DNA from: Rossellomorea sp. BNER
GTDB taxonomy: Bacteria > Bacillota > Bacilli > Bacillales > Bacillaceae_B
NCBI GenBank assembly: GCA_024213275.1
Contig: JANAVG010000002.1
Span: 124,001 to 188,000, forward strand
Length of the DNA: 64,000 nucleotides
Direction of reading: 5' to 3'
Shown here: positions 26,718-35,428 of the stretch, piece after piece
Numbering within the stretch: position 1 is the first letter of the stretch
Layout of the letters: every line of letters starts with the position of its first letter
Position numbers and translations under genes: made by a program
Notes under the pieces: model-generated
Database searches by the model: none
The model's input: the letters and a program-made list of their open reading frames with translations, nothing else
Told to the model about the DNA's origin: nothing

Positions 26718-26829
26718 CTAGAAAACCTCCCTTGGATAATACTTACAGAATACATATACGTTGGTTAGCTCGAAATATTCCTTAAGATATGTTTCGTCAT
26801 AAAAGTTGATGATTCGACATATTGTATTC

Positions 26830-26990
26830 TTATCCATGGTTCCTCTTGATCTTACTTTCCAAAATCTCCTCACACATTCCTACTATTTCCTGCGCAACAA
26901 GATCAGGATTCTTATGTGAATGCTGTGTCCTCACTCAGTAGAGCAAGCTTTTCTTGATGATTAACCCAGTAATTGTTCGCTCCTAAATTT
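26830..26990 (-). pseudogene. Relic of an unidentified gene (C-terminal fragment)
   Basis: On the minus strand one frame gives NHQEKLALLSEDTAF and, after a frame change, HKNPDLVAQEIVGMCEEILE up to a stop at 26830. This has protein-like composition and looks like the C-terminal helices of a small P-loop kinase or ATPase, but the family is uncertain. No start or full domain remains. The rest of 26718-27020 shows nothing I can assign. Confidence 0.35.
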
Positions 26991-27020
26991 TTCTCCTTAC
27001 ATTTTTCAAACAAAACAGAA

Positions 27021-27049
27021 AAAACTTCCTGCTTGAAAAACAGGAAGTT
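27021..27049 (-). terminator. Terminator of the yqzH-like gene
   Basis: AACTTCCTG and CAGGAAGTT pair, and on the minus strand the 3' arm runs into six T. Confidence 0.75.
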
Positions 27050-27242
27050 AGCCCACCAAAAATTCATAAACGACATCTTCTACAAGCTCATAGATTTCAG
27101 CACTTTCATTTCGTTGATATCGTTCCATAATTTCGCTATATAATCTTTCGTAATCTCTATTATTCAAAGGAAGTGATTCTACACTATGCTCATATTGCAG
27201 GAAGCATTTTTGAATCATTCTCTTCATCATTTGTTGTTCCAT
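27048..27242 (-). CDS. YqzH-like small protein
   Basis: 64 aa, helical and acidic at the C-terminus, with ESLPLNNRDYERLYSEIMER and YELVEDVVYEFL. This resembles YqzH, which I recall as a neighbour of the Y-family polymerase gene in B. subtilis; here that polymerase starts 370 bp away in the opposite direction. No function is known. Translated from the ATG at 27242. Confidence 0.6.
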   Translation of the reverse strand: MEQQMMKRMIQKCFLQYEHSVESLPLNNRDYERLYSEIMERYQRNESAEIYELVEDVVYEFLVG

Positions 27243-27289
27243 TTTGCCACCTCAAGATGATTATACATCATGATTTTCGGTGACAATAC

Positions 27290-27469
27290 CTACTCTTTAA
27301 AATAATCCTCGAATTGATCCTTGTTTTTATTATGATAATAAGGATTTTCTTCTGTCGCATCCTTTGGATCTAGGTTGGTCTTAATGACAAGGGATGGATG
27401 TTGAGGCATTTCCGCGATTACGCGGTCATTTAGTTCATCAAAGTCTGGTGTCTGTTTTTCGCGAGCCAT
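27290..27469 (-). CDS. Small acidic protein of unknown function
   Basis: 59 aa, hydrophilic and acidic, beginning MAREKQTPDFDELNDRVIAE. AGGAGGTGTATCAC fits the ATG at 27469, so the longer frame from 27502 is not used. It is divergent from polYB, and its promoter region may overlap the SOS-controlled one. No family recognised. Confidence 0.6.
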   Translation of the reverse strand: MAREKQTPDFDELNDRVIAEMPQHPSLVIKTNLDPKDATEENPYYHNKNKDQFEDYFKE

Positions 27470-27523
27470 GTGATACACCTCCTTTATGACTAGACTACCC
27501 AATTTTATTGGAAATAATTTTTA

Positions 27524-27579
27524 TTGAAAAAGAACGTATATTCGTATACAATTTGAATAACAATAGGAACAAATGTTCG
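27524..27579 (+). promoter_or_regulatory. polYB promoter with two LexA boxes
   Basis: TTGAAA (27524-27529), 17 bp and TACAAT (27547-27552) form the promoter. A LexA-type site AGAACGTATATTCG (27531-27544) fills the spacer, and a better one GGAACAAATGTTCG (27566-27579) lies downstream; the Bacillus consensus is CGAACnnnnGTTCG. SOS induction after DNA damage is expected. Confidence 0.8.
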
Positions 27580-27607
27580 TTTTATTATTTGGGAGAGTGA
27601 AAAAAGT

Positions 27608-28870
27608 ATGATGGTCGATTACAGTACGCTTCCACAACAAAAGATTTTGTGCATCGATATGAAGAGCTTTTATGCAAGCTGTTCGGCTGTGATGAATGGT
27701 TTAGATCCATTGAACTGTTACCTAGCAGTTGTCGGGGATAAGGAGAGACAAGGAAGTATTGTCCTGGCAGCGTCCCCAAAATTGAAAAAGGAGTTTGGAA
27801 TTAAGACGGGCTCAAGAATGTTTGAGATACCGAAAGATCCACGAATTGAATTGGCTGAACCAAAGATGGGGACATATATTCGAATCTCGACAGAAATAAC
27901 GAGACTCTTTCATCGCTATGTCCCAAAGGAGGCCATCCATACGTATAGCGTGGATGAAAGCTTTTTGAAAATTGATGGAGCGACACATTTATGGGGGGAT
28001 GCCCATACCATCGCACGGAAAATTAAAGATGACATCGAGCGTGAAATCCAACTCCCCTGTGCTATTGGAATTGGTCCTAATCTCCTGATGGCGAAGCTGT
28101 GTTTAGATTTAGAAGCAAAGAAAGAGGGGATTGCGGAATGGACCTATGAGGATGTGCCGAACAAGCTATGGAAGCTTTCTCCCTTGAGTGAAATGTGGGG
28201 AATCGGGAGGCAGCTGGAAAAAACATTAAATCGCATGGGGATATTTAAGGTAGGTCAACTGGCCAAATATGATTTGAAAAAATTAGAATCAAAATTTGGA
28301 GTCATGGGAAATCAGCTTTATTACCATGCGTGGGGAGTGGACTTATCAGAGATTGGGGCGCCTATTATGGAAGGGCAAATTAGCTTTGGAAAAAGCCAGA
28401 TTCTTCTTCGCGATTATAAAGAGGAAAAGGAAATTAAAAGCGTGATATTGGAAATGTGTGAAGAAGTGGCGCGGCGCACAAGGGCCCATCGCAAAGCAGG
28501 AAGGACGATTAGCTTAGGGATCGGTTACAGTCAAGAAGAGTTCGGCGGAGGGTTTCACCGTTCCCGGACGATGGAGGAGCCGACAAATATCACAATGGAT
28601 TTGTACCGAGTATGCTTGGAGCTTTTTTATGAAAACTATAGTGGAAAAACTGTACGAAAAATTTCCATTGCTCTCTCTAATATTCTGGAAGATGAAAGCA
28701 TACAGATCAATTTATTTGAACCGGATCGTTGGCAAAAGAGAGAGCTCGGCTATGTAGTAGACCGAATCCGCCATAAATATGGATCGGGCTCATTGCTTCG
28801 AGCAGTTTCTTATACGAAGGCCGGTACCGCTAAGCATCGTGCGCGTTTAGTTGGAGGTCACAAAGCGTAG
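27608..28870 (+). CDS. polYB: Y-family DNA polymerase, PolYB/YqjW type
   Basis: A 420-aa translesion polymerase of the UmuC/DinB group. The first metal site is CIDMKSFYASC (Asp17), followed by LAVVGD, and the second is TYSVDESFLKI (Asp118-Glu119); thumb and little-finger regions follow (WGIGRQLEKTLNRMGI). Similarity to B. subtilis YqjW and the adjacent YolD-like gene support the name. ATG 27608 or 27611 could be used (GGGAGAG upstream). Two LexA boxes at the promoter place it in the SOS regulon. The product bypasses damaged template bases and is error-prone. Confidence 0.9.
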   Translation: MMVDYSTLPQQKILCIDMKSFYASCSAVMNGLDPLNCYLAVVGDKERQGSIVLAASPKLKKEFGIKTGSRMFEIPKDPRIELAEPKMGTYIRISTEITRLFHRYVPKEAIHTYSVDESFLKIDGATHLWGDAHTIARKIKDDIEREIQLPCAIGIGPNLLMAKLCLDLEAKKEGIAEWTYEDVPNKLWKLSPLSEMWGIGRQLEKTLNRMGIFKVGQLAKYDLKKLESKFGVMGNQLYYHAWGVDLSEIGAPIMEGQISFGKSQILLRDYKEEKEIKSVILEMCEEVARRTRAHRKAGRTISLGIGYSQEEFGGGFHRSRTMEEPTNITMDLYRVCLELFYENYSGKTVRKISIALSNILEDESIQINLFEPDRWQKRELGYVVDRIRHKYGSGSLLRAVSYTKAGTAKHRARLVGGHKA

Positions 28871-28888
28871 AGTTAGGAGGATTCACAA

Positions 28889-29218
28889 ATGATTCGTGAT
28901 CGAGGAAGAATAAAATGGACATCTATGATGCTGCCCGAACATGTCAAAGTATTAAGAGATTGGGCAAAAGAAGACACGTATGAAAAACGAATGGAATTGG
29001 ATGAACAGCAGTTAGACGAATTCAATGAAATCCTGTCAGAGGCAATGGAGTACAGCAAAACGCTCACGATTACTCACTATGCTGATCACCGCCACCAGCT
29101 TCTTATCGGAAATATTCACTATTTTGATGAACTTCAGCAAAAGCTGCACATTGTTGACCGGTTTGACCAGCCCCATCAACTTTGTCTAAAAGATATAGCG
29201 GATGTTCGGTTTAGCTAA
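28889..29218 (+). CDS. yqjX: YolD-like protein (YqjX)
   Basis: A 109-aa YolD-family protein: DRGRIKWTSMMLPEHVKVLRD near the start and NIHYFDELQQKLHIVDRF in the middle. YolD proteins are encoded next to Y-family polymerases in Bacilli and are thought to act with or regulate them. TTAGGAGG precedes the ATG, 19 bp after polYB, so the two form an SOS operon ending at the terminator 29238-29274. Confidence 0.85.
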   Translation: MIRDRGRIKWTSMMLPEHVKVLRDWAKEDTYEKRMELDEQQLDEFNEILSEAMEYSKTLTITHYADHRHQLLIGNIHYFDELQQKLHIVDRFDQPHQLCLKDIADVRFS

Positions 29219-29237
29219 AAAACCGTTAGAGGAAGAA

Positions 29238-29274
29238 AGGCTAAGGTTACCACGGTCTGTGGTAACCTTAGCCT
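29238..29274 (+). terminator. polYB-yqjX terminator
   Basis: AGGCTAAGGTTACCAC and GTGGTAACCTTAGCCT form a perfect 16-bp stem with a 5-nt loop, followed by ATTTCTT. Confidence 0.85.
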
Positions 29275-29311
29275 ATTTCTTAATAAGAAATATTTCTTCA
29301 TCAAAGAAGCA

Positions 29312-29527
29312 TTATTCTTCGTCAAGGACCTTTTCCGCTCTTACGCAAGACTCAAATTTCCCCTTATGAGAGGCGTCACAGAAAGGCATTTTTTTAGATA
29401 ATCCACAGCGGCAAAGAGAGAAAACCTGCTTTGTAGGAAAAACATTTCCATCGGCATCAATAAGCTCTACATCTCCCGTTACACGCAGTGAACCGTTGTC
29501 ATTTACTTTAATTTGAACTTTAGACAT
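29312..29527 (-). CDS. CDGSH-type iron-sulfur protein
   Basis: A 71-aa soluble protein with the CDGSH 2Fe-2S motif: Cys39, Cys41, Cys50 and His54 in SLCRCGLSKKMPFCDASHKG. Such proteins bind a redox-active, labile 2Fe-2S cluster with three Cys and one His ligand. The role in bacteria is unclear. Start at 29527 (MSKVQIK) with AAAGGGTGGTT upstream; the six-codon extension lacks a site. Divergent from yqkB. Confidence 0.9.
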   Translation of the reverse strand: MSKVQIKVNDNGSLRVTGDVELIDADGNVFPTKQVFSLCRCGLSKKMPFCDASHKGKFESCVRAEKVLDEE

Positions 29528-29669
29528 GAAAAACCACCCTTTCAAACATTTGGATAAACTGAAAAAAGATTCCCCAATTTGATAGTAAGGGCAAGAAGGG
29601 GAAAATGCAATACTCTCTTATTTGAGACTAATATGATAAAATTGGGCTTTAAGAAAGGATGAAACAGTA

Positions 29670-30002
29670 ATGAACATTGTCATTACGGAAAAAGCCTCAA
29701 AGATACTAACTGAAAAAATAAACGATCATCAAGGCCATCTTAAATTGAAATATGATACAGAAGGATGCGGCTGTGTCGTCAGTGGGGTTCCCATACTTTG
29801 GTATGTCGAGAAGCCGGATGAAGTAGATGATATTGAGATTGAAACCAATTTTCGTCCCATTTTAGTAGAAAAATCAAAAATGGTGTTTTTAGATGAAGAA
29901 TTGAAAATAGATTACTCTTTAGACTCTAATACATTTAGACTGGTAAGTCCTGCCCAGATTATAAATGGTCGTATGGGGTTTAAATTGTATCCGGAAGAAT
30001 AG
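29670..30002 (+). CDS. yqkB: YqkB-like HesB/IscA-family protein
   Basis: A 110-aa protein of the HesB-like iron-sulfur biosynthesis domain family. LKYDTEGCGCVVSGVPILW (residues 26-44) holds two of the usual cysteines, but the C-terminal C-x-C of true A-type scaffolds is absent, as in YqkB of B. subtilis. The position within the yqj-yqk segment supports the name. A role in Fe-S assembly is inferred only. AAGAAAGGATG precedes the ATG. Confidence 0.8.
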   Translation: MNIVITEKASKILTEKINDHQGHLKLKYDTEGCGCVVSGVPILWYVEKPDEVDDIEIETNFRPILVEKSKMVFLDEELKIDYSLDSNTFRLVSPAQIINGRMGFKLYPEE

Positions 30003-30025
30003 GATTAGACTTCCTGATGATGAAT

Positions 30026-30060
30026 AGGCTACACATGATTCATGAACAGGTGTAGCCTTA
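30026..30060. terminator. Bidirectional terminator
   Basis: AGGCTACAC and GTGTAGCCT form a 9-bp stem between convergent yqkB and the kinase gene. Confidence 0.65.
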
Positions 30061-30064
30061 TCAG

Positions 30065-30958
30065 CTAATCCATCAGCCTTTCAAAATTCCTCGCACACAC
30101 GAAAGAATTCTCCCAACAATCTAGATTATCTTCAAGACACCAAAGACCAGACAGAATGGAATGACAGTATCCCCACATCAGAATTCTTTCATAGTTCAGT
30201 TGAAGCTGCTCGGCAAAACTCTTTGCACGGAATTCCAATTGTTTAATGGGATCTTCTGATGATATTTCATTGAGAAGGAAGGGAATTAAGTCATATTCCC
30301 GTTCACCAACGACACCTTTAGGATCAATCCCTGTCCATCCATTTTCTTCAGAGTATAAAATATTTCCATGATGAAGATCACCGTGGAGGACATAATCATT
30401 CGAAACCGAAGCAAGCAATTCAGAAAACCATGTTTCAGCTTTATCAATTGCTCTTGACGGCAGATGATCGGCTTTACCGGCAATTTCTTCTCTTAATTTA
30501 TGTAAACTATCTGCTCGTTTTTTAACCGTTAGGAATCCATGATTGACGGGTGCCTCTTTCCAAAGGGAAGATAGAATTTTCCCAGTAACTCGAACCGTTA
30601 CTGCATCGTCCTGGACCGATTTAAGGGGTGTTCCTGGTTGAAGATGCTGAAGTAAAATCCATCCTTCTTCTGTGTTTTCTTCTAAAACTCTAACGAACCG
30701 ATCTCCTTGAAAGTAGCGAAGGGCTTCTAGTTCACTAGTGAGATCACTAGCTGAATAGCCAACCTTTAAAACAGCAGACTTCCCATTATGATAATACAGT
30801 GGAGCAACAAAATTATAGCTAAGTATATAAGGGGAACCGAAATCACATTCATGTTTTTGACCAAATTCATGCAAAAAACGAGGCAGTGATCGAATCCATT
30901 TGTCTCCATCACTTCCATACATCTGTCCCATCTGTTTTTTAAACTGTCCTGGAATCAT
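30065..30958 (-). CDS. Aminoglycoside/hydroxyurea resistance kinase family protein (APH(6)-like)
   Basis: A 297-aa kinase-fold phosphotransferase. The Brenner-like catalytic motif is VLHGDLHHGNILYS (Asp and Asn present), followed by the metal motif GWTGIDPKGVVGEREYDLIP. Nucleotide-binding lysine is in SAVLKVGY. The layout and GIDPKG-GE-EYD match the streptomycin 6-phosphotransferase family (PF04655). Whether it confers resistance cannot be read from sequence. Its ATG overlaps the stop of the yqkD-like gene (ATGA), so the two are translationally coupled. Confidence 0.85.
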   Translation of the reverse strand: MIPGQFKKQMGQMYGSDGDKWIRSLPRFLHEFGQKHECDFGSPYILSYNFVAPLYYHNGKSAVLKVGYSASDLTSELEALRYFQGDRFVRVLEENTEEGWILLQHLQPGTPLKSVQDDAVTVRVTGKILSSLWKEAPVNHGFLTVKKRADSLHKLREEIAGKADHLPSRAIDKAETWFSELLASVSNDYVLHGDLHHGNILYSEENGWTGIDPKGVVGEREYDLIPFLLNEISSEDPIKQLEFRAKSFAEQLQLNYERILMWGYCHSILSGLWCLEDNLDCWENSFVCARNFERLMD

Positions 30959-31878
30959 TGAATCGGCTCCTTTCGGAAAACAAAACGTTCCAAAAAGCCA
31001 TCAATAACTTCCTCATATTTTTCAGGGTTTTCATTATAGGATTGTGCATGTGCACCGTTAATAGCCATAAACAATTCTTTTTCTCCCTGTTTTTTTTCAT
31101 AAAGCTCTTTTGTCATGGAAGGGAGAATGAAATCATCTTTTTCACTGTGAATAAAGAGAACGGGTTTTTTGATGTTTTTAATCACGGAAATCGGAGAAAT
31201 ATCCTTTAGTGTGAACCCTTGGCGAATTTTTAAAGAGGCATTGGCCAGGGGCAGGAGCCATTTAGCCGGCATTTTTATTCCGGCTTTCATACGATAGGCA
31301 AGCTGCTCTCCAAAGTCTGAGAACGGGCAGTCAGCTATGTAAAAGTCTGCTCGATCCTCAAGTGAACCAGCATATAAAAGGAGTGTGGCTGCTCCCATCG
31401 ATTCACCATGAATCCCGAAGAATACATCCTCACCTTCCCGGGTGATTAAGGTATCAACAACGGCTTTTAAATCATGCTTTTCAAAATGGCCATAGCTTGT
31501 GGTTTTTCCCCCTGATTCCCCGTGCCTGCGATGATCATAAAGGACAGCATTGAAACCTTTTTTTATAAATAAATTCATATACTTGATCGAATTGTTTTTA
31601 TTCTCTGTCACACCGTGGCTGAAGATCACAAATTTATTATGTTGGTACGGTTTAACAAACACTGATTTTATGTTGTATCCGAAGGGAGAAGGTACCCAGA
31701 CTTCTTCTTTAGGAAGTGCTGAATAATCATCGATGTTGAAACGATTGGCTTCTATTTCACGTTTCAAAATCATTTCTTCATCTTTTTTGGGCATGTAAAT
31801 CACTCTGTGTGAAATATAGACACCTAGACCTGCTAAAAGGGCAGCAGTCCCTGAGGCAATAGCGATTCTTTTCTTCAT
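30955..31878 (-). CDS. yqkD: YqkD-like membrane-anchored alpha/beta hydrolase
   Basis: A 307-aa alpha/beta-hydrolase with an N-terminal hydrophobic anchor (residues 4-23). The nucleophile elbow is GIHGESMGAATLLL (Ser160), the acid lies in IHSEKDDFI and the His in INGAHAQSY; an oxyanion HG is in FSHGVTENK. Similar to B. subtilis YqkD, an uncharacterised esterase-like protein. Of three possible starts, ATG 31878 has GGAG at 8 bases and is preferred. It is first in a two-gene operon with the APH-like kinase. Confidence 0.82.
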   Translation of the reverse strand: MKKRIAIASGTAALLAGLGVYISHRVIYMPKKDEEMILKREIEANRFNIDDYSALPKEEVWVPSPFGYNIKSVFVKPYQHNKFVIFSHGVTENKNNSIKYMNLFIKKGFNAVLYDHRRHGESGGKTTSYGHFEKHDLKAVVDTLITREGEDVFFGIHGESMGAATLLLYAGSLEDRADFYIADCPFSDFGEQLAYRMKAGIKMPAKWLLPLANASLKIRQGFTLKDISPISVIKNIKKPVLFIHSEKDDFILPSMTKELYEKKQGEKELFMAINGAHAQSYNENPEKYEEVIDGFLERFVFRKEPIQ

Positions 31879-31887
31879 TCTCATCAC

Positions 31888-32108
31888 TCCAAAAACAGTC
31901 TCCTATTTATTTTAGCATTATTAGAAAAAATCGGTGAAATGTTGTTATGAATTTTTAAGGAGGAAGTGCAGAATTATATCGGGGGAGAAAATAGAAGGGG
32001 GAGAGATGAAAATGAAGCCTCAAAGAAAAAATCCAACCCACTAGTAAGGAATTACATTTGCTAATGCAATCCCTCCGATAGTAAGCTGGACTATTTAAAC
32101 ATGTAAAG
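31888..32108. other. Gene-free stretch
   Basis: Two very short frames with purine-rich sequence upstream (GTG at 31966, 32 codons; ATG at 32006, 12 codons) are visible, but neither has good spacing or a recognisable product. I see no convincing gene. Confidence 0.4.
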
Positions 32109-32240
32109 TTATTGTTCAGAATTTTGACGTTTCGTCGGATGCACTGCTTTTTCCAGCTCTTCTGAAGCTATTGTATTTTTCACAGTATCAGCAGTGGGCT
32201 TCCCTTTCTGACTGTTGCCTCTTTCTCTTTTTTGACTCAT
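32109..32240 (-). CDS. Small hydrophilic protein, 43 aa, unknown
   Basis: The frame from ATG 32240 (AAGGAG 7 bases upstream) encodes a 43-residue, highly charged protein starting MSQKRERGNSQKGKPTADTV and ending KRQNSEQ. The composition (no Cys, few hydrophobics, many Lys/Arg/Gln) is like small spore or coat-associated proteins of Bacilli, but I do not recognise the family. Confidence 0.5.
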   Translation of the reverse strand: MSQKRERGNSQKGKPTADTVKNTIASEELEKAVHPTKRQNSEQ

Positions 32241-32359
32241 AACCATTCTCCTTCCATCCTGGATTTATATCAATAGGATGGTTCATCGAGGAAAAGGTTA
32301 TGCGTCTTTTCAAAGATGAGAATAAAACTTTGGAGTGTTTTGGTATAAAGGTTATCAGT

Positions 32360-32480
32360 GGCAAGCGTAAGCGCCTAGCTCCTCAAGACATAAGTCAAGC
32401 CCCAAAGGAAGGGAAAAGGCACCCTTCCTTGGGGACTCGTCTTATGCAAGGCGTGAGCTGTTCAAGGCGCTTCCGCTTTT
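32360..32480. repeat. Long imperfect palindromic intergenic element
   Basis: The outer arms are AAGCGTAAGCGCC and GGCGCTTCCGCTTTTC; inside, GACATAAG pairs with CTTATG, and the core AAGGAAGGG...CCCTTCCTT forms a hairpin. Arms reading AAGCGCCTAGCTCC are familiar from intergenic repeats in several Bacilli. A degraded relative (TTAGCTCCTCGAGACATGAG) is seen near 57187-57208. Confidence 0.65.
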
Positions 32481-32481
32481 C

Positions 32482-33369
32482 TTATGAATGTAAACGGTAA
32501 TACCCTGTTTCAATGGAACGGGAGATGTGAGGGGTGACTTTGTCAATGGCTTTGACAAGGGTGTCTAAATCAATTCCCGTTTCAACACCCATTTCCTCTA
32601 ACATATAAACAACATCCTCTGTGGCAACATTGCCGGAAGCGCCTGGTGCAAAAGGACAGCCTCCCAGTCCACCCGCAGACGTATCGAAACGATCAATTCC
32701 CGCTTGTAATGAAGCGAATACATTAGCTATGGCCATTTTTCTCGTATCATGAAAATGGGCGGTTAACATCACGTGTGGCAAATGTTCTTTTAATAAGGAA
32801 AATAGATGATAGGATTCTTTTGGAGTTGCCATTCCAATTGTATCCGCAACACTAAGCTCATTAACGCCCATATCAACGAAATTTTTGCATAGCGCTAATG
32901 TATCTTCTAGGGAAACTTTCCCTTCATATGGACAATAAAAAGCGGTTGAGATACATGCTCTAACAAAAACACCCTTTTCCCTTAGCTCTGAAATAATCGG
33001 TTGTAATTCCGCTAAGCTTTCGTCCGTTGTTTTATTTATATTTTTTTTATTAAAAGAATGGCTGACTCCGACAAATACGGCGATGGAGTTACAGCCAGCC
33101 TCTAGTGCGCGATCAACCCCTTTACGATTTGGGGCTAAAACGATGTCCCGTTCCCCGCCAAGACAGCTTTCTACAATTTCTGATGCATCCTTCATTTGCG
33201 GAACCCATTTCGGTGATACAAATGAAGTTAATTCCATTTCTTTCATTCCAGCTCTTCTTAATGTGTGAATAAATTCTTTTTTAGCTTCTGTAGGTACAAA
33301 GTTCTTCTCATTTTGGAGCCCATCTCTTGGACCTACTTCAATAATTGTAGCTTTTTTAGGTAAATTCAT
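32482..33369 (-). CDS. mvaB: Hydroxymethylglutaryl-CoA lyase
   Basis: A 295-aa TIM-barrel enzyme that cleaves HMG-CoA to acetoacetate and acetyl-CoA, the last step of leucine breakdown. Signature parts are VGPRDGLQNE at the N-terminus, the metal-binding HFHDTR, and the active-site loop GGLGGCPFAPGASGNVATED with the catalytic Cys. GGGAGGGAAATCA precedes the ATG. It is divergent from thiolase and scoAB, which together convert acetoacetate to acetyl-CoA. In B. subtilis the lyase (YngG) lies in the yng operon, so this placement differs. Confidence 0.93.
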   Translation of the reverse strand: MNLPKKATIIEVGPRDGLQNEKNFVPTEAKKEFIHTLRRAGMKEMELTSFVSPKWVPQMKDASEIVESCLGGERDIVLAPNRKGVDRALEAGCNSIAVFVGVSHSFNKKNINKTTDESLAELQPIISELREKGVFVRACISTAFYCPYEGKVSLEDTLALCKNFVDMGVNELSVADTIGMATPKESYHLFSLLKEHLPHVMLTAHFHDTRKMAIANVFASLQAGIDRFDTSAGGLGGCPFAPGASGNVATEDVVYMLEEMGVETGIDLDTLVKAIDKVTPHISRSIETGYYRLHS

Positions 33370-33507
33370 TGATTTCCCTCCCCTAATTACTATTGTAGAA
33401 AAATTGTGAATCGAAAATCAACTTAAAGTTTTTTTGACAAAATTAGAGGAATTTAACCGCTTTCATAGAAACAGTAATATGGACGATTGTTTTAAGGAGG
33501 AATAGGA

Positions 33508-34695
33508 ATGACTAGAGAAGTAGTGATTGTAAGTGCCGTTCGAACGGCCATTGGAACGTTTAATGGAAGCTTAAAAGATATTTCAGCTCCAGAGCTAGGA
33601 GCAATTGTCATTAAAAATGCACTCGAAAAAGCGGGGATTGGGACAGATCAAGTCGATGAAGTCATTATGGGGAATGTTCTTCAAGCAGGCCTAGGGCAAA
33701 ACCCTGCACGGCAAGCATCGATTAAAGCGGGATTACCTGAGAACGTCCCTTCCATGACGATTAATAAAGTATGTGGATCAGGTCTGAAAACGGTTCATTT
33801 AGCTACGCAAGCGATTTTAGCTGGAGATGCAGATATAGTAGTGGCAGGTGGTATGGAAAACATGAGTCAGTCCCCATACCTGCTTAAAGGTGCACGTAAT
33901 GGTTTTAAAATGGGGGATCAGAAAGTAGTAGACAGTATGATTTCCGATGGTTTATGGTGTGCCTTTAATGATTATCACATGGGTGTGACGGCAGAAAATC
34001 TTTGTGACCGCTACTCTATTTCTCGAGAAGAACAAGACCAATTTTCAGCTTGGAGTCAACAAAAAGCAGTGGCGGCCATTGAAGCTGGTCGGTTCCAAGA
34101 TGAAATTGTTTCTGTGGAAATTCCACAGCGTAAAGGGGAGCCTGCTGTATTTAACACAGATGAGTTCCCGCGTAAAGGATCAACTGCTGATAAGCTCGCA
34201 GGATTACGACCTGCATTTAAAAAGGATGGCAGTGTAACGGCTGGAAATGCTTCAGGAATCAATGATGGGGCAGCAGCAGTAGTGGTGATGTCTAAAGAAA
34301 AAGCAGAAGAGTTGGGTGTTACACCGCTTGTAACGATTAAAGCGAATGCAAATGCTGGCGTTGATCCAAGTGTGATGGGAATAGGACCAGTTTCAGCAGT
34401 GAAGAAGGCACTAGAAAAATCAAACATGTCCCTTGAAGATATTCATCTAGTTGAAGCAAATGAAGCATTTGCTGCTCAATCACTAGCAGTGGACCGTGAA
34501 CTACAATTCAATAAGGACTTATTGAATGTAAATGGTGGCGCTATTGCACTGGGGCACCCAATTGGAGCAAGTGGTACACGGATTTTAGTATCTCTCATCC
34601 ATGAAATGAAGCGTAGAGATGTTCAACATGGATTAGCGACATTATGTATTGGCGGCGGCCAAGGCGTCGCAACTATAGTAGAGCTAGCAAAATAA
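33508..34695 (+). CDS. Acetyl-CoA C-acetyltransferase (thiolase)
   Basis: A 395-aa thiolase that splits acetoacetyl-CoA into two acetyl-CoA (or runs in reverse). The acyl-accepting Cys89 is in [23 protein letters not shown] follows, and the C-terminal [24 protein letters not shown] and CIGGGQG contain the catalytic His and Cys. AAGGAGGAATAGG precedes the ATG. scoA follows after 20 bp in the same operon, which points to acetoacetate degradation. Confidence 0.94.
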   Translation: MTREVVIVSAVRTAIGTFNGSLKDISAPELGAIVIKNALEKAGIGTDQVDEVIMGNVLQAGLGQNPARQASIKAGLPENVPSMTINKVCGSGLKTVHLATQAILAGDADIVVAGGMENMSQSPYLLKGARNGFKMGDQKVVDSMISDGLWCAFNDYHMGVTAENLCDRYSISREEQDQFSAWSQQKAVAAIEAGRFQDEIVSVEIPQRKGEPAVFNTDEFPRKGSTADKLAGLRPAFKKDGSVTAGNASGINDGAAAVVVMSKEKAEELGVTPLVTIKANANAGVDPSVMGIGPVSAVKKALEKSNMSLEDIHLVEANEAFAAQSLAVDRELQFNKDLLNVNGGAIALGHPIGASGTRILVSLIHEMKRRDVQHGLATLCIGGGQGVATIVELAK

Positions 34696-34715
34696 TTCAT
34701 TTGGGAGGCGAAATT

Positions 34716-35408
34716 ATGAAACAACAATATACATCCTTTCATGAGGCAGTAAAAGATATTCATGACGGAGCGACACTAATGGTCGGCGGATTTGGCCTTT
34801 GTGGAATTCCAGAAGGATTGATTTTAGCCTTAGTAGATAAAGGAGTCAAAGATTTAACCGTAATATCAAACAACTGTGGAGTAGATGATTGGGGGCTTGG
34901 CCTGCTTTTAAAGAATAAACAAATCAAGAAGATGGTCGGTTCCTATGTGGGTGAAAACAAAGAATTTGAACGTCAAGTACTCTCGGGGGAAATTGAAGTA
35001 GAATTAGTTCCACAAGGGACACTAGCGGAGAAAATCAGAGCAGGTGGGGCAGGAATCCCAGCATTCTATACACCAGCTGGCGTTGGAACTCCGATTGCAG
35101 AAGGAAAAGAAACCCGCGAGTTCAATGGAAAAGAGTATTTATTGGAGAAAGCCTACACAGCTGATTTCAGTTTAGTAAGAGCATGGAAAGGCGACAAAAT
35201 GGGAAATCTGGTTTACAACAAAACGGCAAGAAATTTCAGCCCAATGATTGCTGCTGCAGGGAAAGTGACGATTGCAGAAGTAGAAGAGCTTGTTGAAATC
35301 GGTGATATTGACCCAAATGATGTCCACACACCAAGCATTTATGTACAAGGAATTATTCAAGGTGAACAAGAAAAACGAATTGAGCGCAGAACCGTTAAAA
35401 AAGCATAA
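34716..35408 (+). CDS. scoA: 3-oxoacid CoA-transferase subunit A
   Basis: A 230-aa alpha subunit of succinyl-CoA:3-ketoacid CoA-transferase. It contains [17 protein letters not shown] (residues 18-34), [12 protein letters not shown] and [15 protein letters not shown], all standard for the family. With ScoB it moves CoA from succinyl-CoA to acetoacetate. ATG 34716 has TGGGAGGCG upstream; the frame beginning at 34644 overlaps thiolase and is rejected. Confidence 0.94.
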   Translation: MKQQYTSFHEAVKDIHDGATLMVGGFGLCGIPEGLILALVDKGVKDLTVISNNCGVDDWGLGLLLKNKQIKKMVGSYVGENKEFERQVLSGEIEVELVPQGTLAEKIRAGGAGIPAFYTPAGVGTPIAEGKETREFNGKEYLLEKAYTADFSLVRAWKGDKMGNLVYNKTARNFSPMIAAAGKVTIAEVEELVEIGDIDPNDVHTPSIYVQGIIQGEQEKRIERRTVKKA

Positions 35409-35428
35409 TTAGGGAAAGGAGAGTTTAT

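Noticed and set aside
32006..32044. 12-codon ATG frame after GGGGGAGAG
   Set aside because: Too short, with no recognised leader-peptide pattern and no gene directly downstream on the same strand.
31966..32064. 32-codon GTG frame with AAGGAGG upstream
   Set aside because: The binding site is only 2 bases from the GTG, and the product is not protein-like.
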